Positions 5,581 to 7,107 of a DNA stretch of 7,107 nt are shown in pieces (the first letter of the stretch is position 1; every line of letters starts with the position of its first letter). Both the position numbers and the translations under genes were made by a program. Source of the stretch: an uncultured Pseudorhodoferax sp. (GTDB taxonomy: Bacteria; Pseudomonadota; Gammaproteobacteria; Burkholderiales; Burkholderiaceae); NCBI GenBank assembly GCA_913776795.1, contig CAJYRH010000057.1, positions 1 to 7,107 on the forward strand. Reading direction: 5' to 3'. The notes under the pieces are model-generated. The model had not been told where the DNA came from. It did not search any database and saw only the letters and a program-made list of their open reading frames with translations.

Positions 5581-6681
5581 ATGTCGATTGCCATTGCGAT
5601 GGCACGTCCACCGCCGGAGACCCCGTTGCACGACACCCCTGCCCGGCCCCTGCCGCCGCCGCGCCGCATTGCCGTGCTGCGCGCACTCATGCTGGGCGAC
5701 ATGCTGTGCGCCCTGCCCGCCTTGCGCGCCCTGCGGCAGGGCTGGCCTGCGGCCCACATCACCCTCGTCGGCCTGCCCTGGGCCGCAGAACTCGCGCAGC
5801 GATGGGAATGCATCAATGGCTTCGTCGCGCTGCCCGGCCACCCCGGCCTGCCCGAGCAACCCTGCGACGTGCGCCTGCTGCCCGCGTTCCTGCAGCAGGT
5901 GCAGGCTCTGGAGCTGGACCTGGCCTTGCAACTGCACGGCAGCGGAAACATCGTCAACACGCTGGTGGCGAGCTTCGGCGCCCGCGCCACGGCGGGCTTC
6001 TTCGATGCGCGGGCATGGGTGCCGCCGCAGGACCGCGCACGCTATGTGCAGTGGCCCTGTCACGGCCATGAGATCGAGCGCCTGCTGGCACTGACCGACC
6101 ACCTGGGCCTGGCACGCCAGGGCCTGGCGCTGGACTTCCCTCTCCGCCACGCCGACCATGCGCAGGCCCGCGCCCTGTGTGCGCCATTGCGCAGCGGCCA
6201 CGCCTACGCCATCGTGCATGCCGGCGCGCAGCTGGCCTCGCGGCGCTGGCCGGTGGAGCGATTCAAGGCGGTGGCGCAGGCCCTCGCCGACCGCGGCCTC
6301 GCCATCGTGCTGACCGGCAGCGCGAGCGAAGCCGGCCTGGCCACCGCCATCGCGCAGGAGCTCGGCGGCCGGGCCATCAACCTGTGCGGCAAGACGTCGC
6401 TGTGGTCGCTGGGCGCGCTGGTCGATGCCGCCCGCTGCGTCGTCAGCAACGACACCGGCATTTCCCACATCGCGGCGGCGCGCGGCTGCCGCAGTGTGGT
6501 GGTGAGCTGCGGCGCCGACGTGGCGCGCTGGGCCCCGCTGGACGCCGCGCTGCACCGGGTGCTGGCGCACGACGTGCCCTGCCGTCCCTGTGGCTACGCC
6601 GCCTGTCCCTACGACCACGCCTGCGCTCTCGGCGTGGAGGTCGAAACGGTGCTGGAACACCTGCCCGCCGAGTTGCGTTGA
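5581..6681 (+). CDS. Glycosyltransferase family 9 (heptosyltransferase family) protein
   Basis: As called the protein has 366 aa. GT9 enzymes (WaaC, WaaF, WaaQ type) transfer heptose from ADP-heptose to the growing LPS core at the cytoplasmic face of the inner membrane. The N-terminal Rossmann start VLRALMLGDMLCALPALRAL (32-51) has the family GD-L motif. The C-terminal half has IVHAGAQ...RRWPVERF (from 211), IVLTGS, NLCGKTSLWSLGALV, and the nucleotide-sugar site SNDTGISHIAAARG (from 289). A Cys cluster C334-x2-C337-x4-C342-x5-C348 is seen in many GT9 relatives. The acceptor cannot be told. Start choice is uncertain: ATG 5581 and ATG 5599 have no ribosome-binding site, ATG 5530 lies inside the heptad array, and TTG 5626 has GGAGA (5616-5620) at ideal spacing and would trim 15 poorly conserved residues. 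It converges on another glycosyltransferase, suggesting a surface-glycan locus. Confidence 0.9.
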   Translation: MSIAIAMARPPPETPLHDTPARPLPPPRRIAVLRALMLGDMLCALPALRALRQGWPAAHITLVGLPWAAELAQRWECINGFVALPGHPGLPEQPCDVRLLPAFLQQVQALELDLALQLHGSGNIVNTLVASFGARATAGFFDARAWVPPQDRARYVQWPCHGHEIERLLALTDHLGLARQGLALDFPLRHADHAQARALCAPLRSGHAYAIVHAGAQLASRRWPVERFKAVAQALADRGLAIVLTGSASEAGLATAIAQELGGRAINLCGKTSLWSLGALVDAARCVVSNDTGISHIAAARGCRSVVVSCGADVARWAPLDAALHRVLAHDVPCRPCGYAACPYDHACALGVEVETVLEHLPAELR

Positions 6682-6697
6682 GGCGCGTGCGCCGTGC

Positions 6698-6760
6698 GGC
6701 CGATGGCCAGTGGCCAGTGGCCAGTGGCCAGTGGCCGGTGGCCGGGGGCCGGTGGCCATG
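6698..6760. repeat. Clean heptanucleotide tandem array downstream of the GT9 gene
   Basis: Nine contiguous 7-bp units are present: GGCCGAT, four copies of GGCCAGT (6705-6732), GGCCGGT, GGCCGGG, GGCCGGT and GGCCATG. The GGCC core is invariant and the last three bases vary. It starts 16 bp after the GT9 stop codon, inside the convergent gap between two glycosyltransferase genes. Because GGCC is self-complementary, many alternative hairpins are possible on either strand. No T-run follows, so it is not a normal terminator. The identical core copies point to recent slippage expansion. Confidence 0.95.
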
Positions 6761-6938
6761 ACCATGCCCAGAGACCTGGCCGCCGATGCGCAAGGGGCCG
6801 CGTCCGGCGGCATGGGCGCGTTCTCGTCGCCGTCAGGCAAAGCTGCTTCGATGACGGCCGCTCCCCATGGGCGAGGGCAAGCGCAAGCGAACCACGGCGT
6901 CGGCGCGGAGGCAACCACGCGCCTGCCCGCGGCGGCAG

Positions 6939-7107
6939 TCAGCGCATGTCGAGCAAGCGATCGACGCGGCCCAGCACGCGCAGGGCGCGCCGCGCAGCGC
7001 GCTCCCAGCTGCTGCGTGCCAGCAGCCGGTCGATGCCCGCGCGCTGCGCGCCGTTCGCGCCCTCACGGTCCTGCAGGGCCGCCGCGCACGCCTGCACGAA
7101 GCCGGCG
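6939..7107 (-). CDS. Probable glycosyltransferase, C-terminal fragment
   Basis: The minus-strand frame ending at TGA 6939-6941 is open to the window edge and gives the last 55 residues (first whole codon at 7104-7106). It contains GFVQACAAALQDREGAN followed by LLARSSWERAARRALRVLG and a short charged tail ending LLDMR. The pattern of an Ala-rich helix, then an S-W-E-x-A-A helix near the C-terminus, is characteristic of GT4/GT1-type (GT-B fold) glycosyltransferases, where this last helix packs back on the N-terminal domain. Codons end almost always in G or C, as in real genes here. The identity rests on a short piece and on the GT9 gene next door, so it is moderate. Convergence with that gene leaves a 257-bp gap that contains the clean heptad array and about 180 bp without recognisable content. 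Confidence 0.6.
   Translation of the reverse strand, partial: AGFVQACAAALQDREGANGAQRAGIDRLLARSSWERAARRALRVLGRVDRLLDMR

Noticed and set aside
5280..5990. Upstream in-frame extension of the DUF1232 gene.
   Set aside because: It is antisense to the start of the GT9 gene and runs through the heptad array, with Arg- and Cys-rich composition and no family similarity. The known domain begins after ATG 5279.
5440..6760. CRISPR interpretation of the periodic repeats.
   Set aside because: Units are 7 bp and contiguous, with no unique spacers of constant length and no cas genes.
5485..6918. Long minus-strand open frame antisense to the GT9 gene.
   Set aside because: It is a shadow of the high-GC GT9 coding sequence. 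Its apparent repeat peptide (ATGHWPL-like) is just translation of the 7-bp array.

Overview
The window is high-GC DNA (roughly two-thirds G+C by eye) from a betaproteobacterium, most likely Burkholderiales and probably Comamonadaceae. The basis is a Bug/TctC-type tricarboxylate-binding protein, a close GltI homologue, and the overall codon style. The genus cannot be fixed from the sequence alone.

Left block (1-3273). The window opens inside the 3' end of ftsY (+). Facing it on the minus strand are two genes: an orphan GltI-like glutamate/aspartate-binding protein (1010-1894) and, 39 bp downstream, an exported protein of unknown function (236-970). A plausible sigma70-type promoter (TTGTCA-N16-TACACT, minus strand) precedes the GltI gene. 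About 400 bp of apparently non-coding DNA separates it from a divergent plus-strand Bug-family binding protein (2296-3273). Neither binding protein has its membrane partners in view.

Middle block (3274-4890). This is a gene-poor stretch of about 1.6 kb. I find two small genes in it. One is a 59-aa proline-rich ORF on the minus strand (3586-3765) with an intrinsic terminator just downstream. The other is a 67-aa ORF on the plus strand (4401-4604), followed by a hairpin and a terminator that could work in both directions. Behind the Bug gene lie an inverted repeat, a 12-bp palindrome and a possible three-way-junction RNA fold. Between the two small genes is about 635 bp without an intact gene, where one minus-strand frame may be a decayed coding sequence.

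Right block (4890-7107). A DUF1232 (YkvA-like) membrane protein (minus) diverges from a GT9/heptosyltransferase-family glycosyltransferase (5581-6681, plus), which converges on the C-terminus of a probable second glycosyltransferase (minus, cut by the window end). This looks like the edge of an LPS or cell-surface glycan locus.

The most unusual signal is a pair of heptanucleotide tandem arrays bracketing the GT9 gene: a degenerate one of about 14 units at 5440-5544 and a clean nine-unit GGCC-starting one at 6698-6760. The upstream array places ATG triplets every 7 bp, hence in all three frames, just before the glycosyltransferase. No CRISPR array, insertion sequence, tRNA or rRNA was seen.
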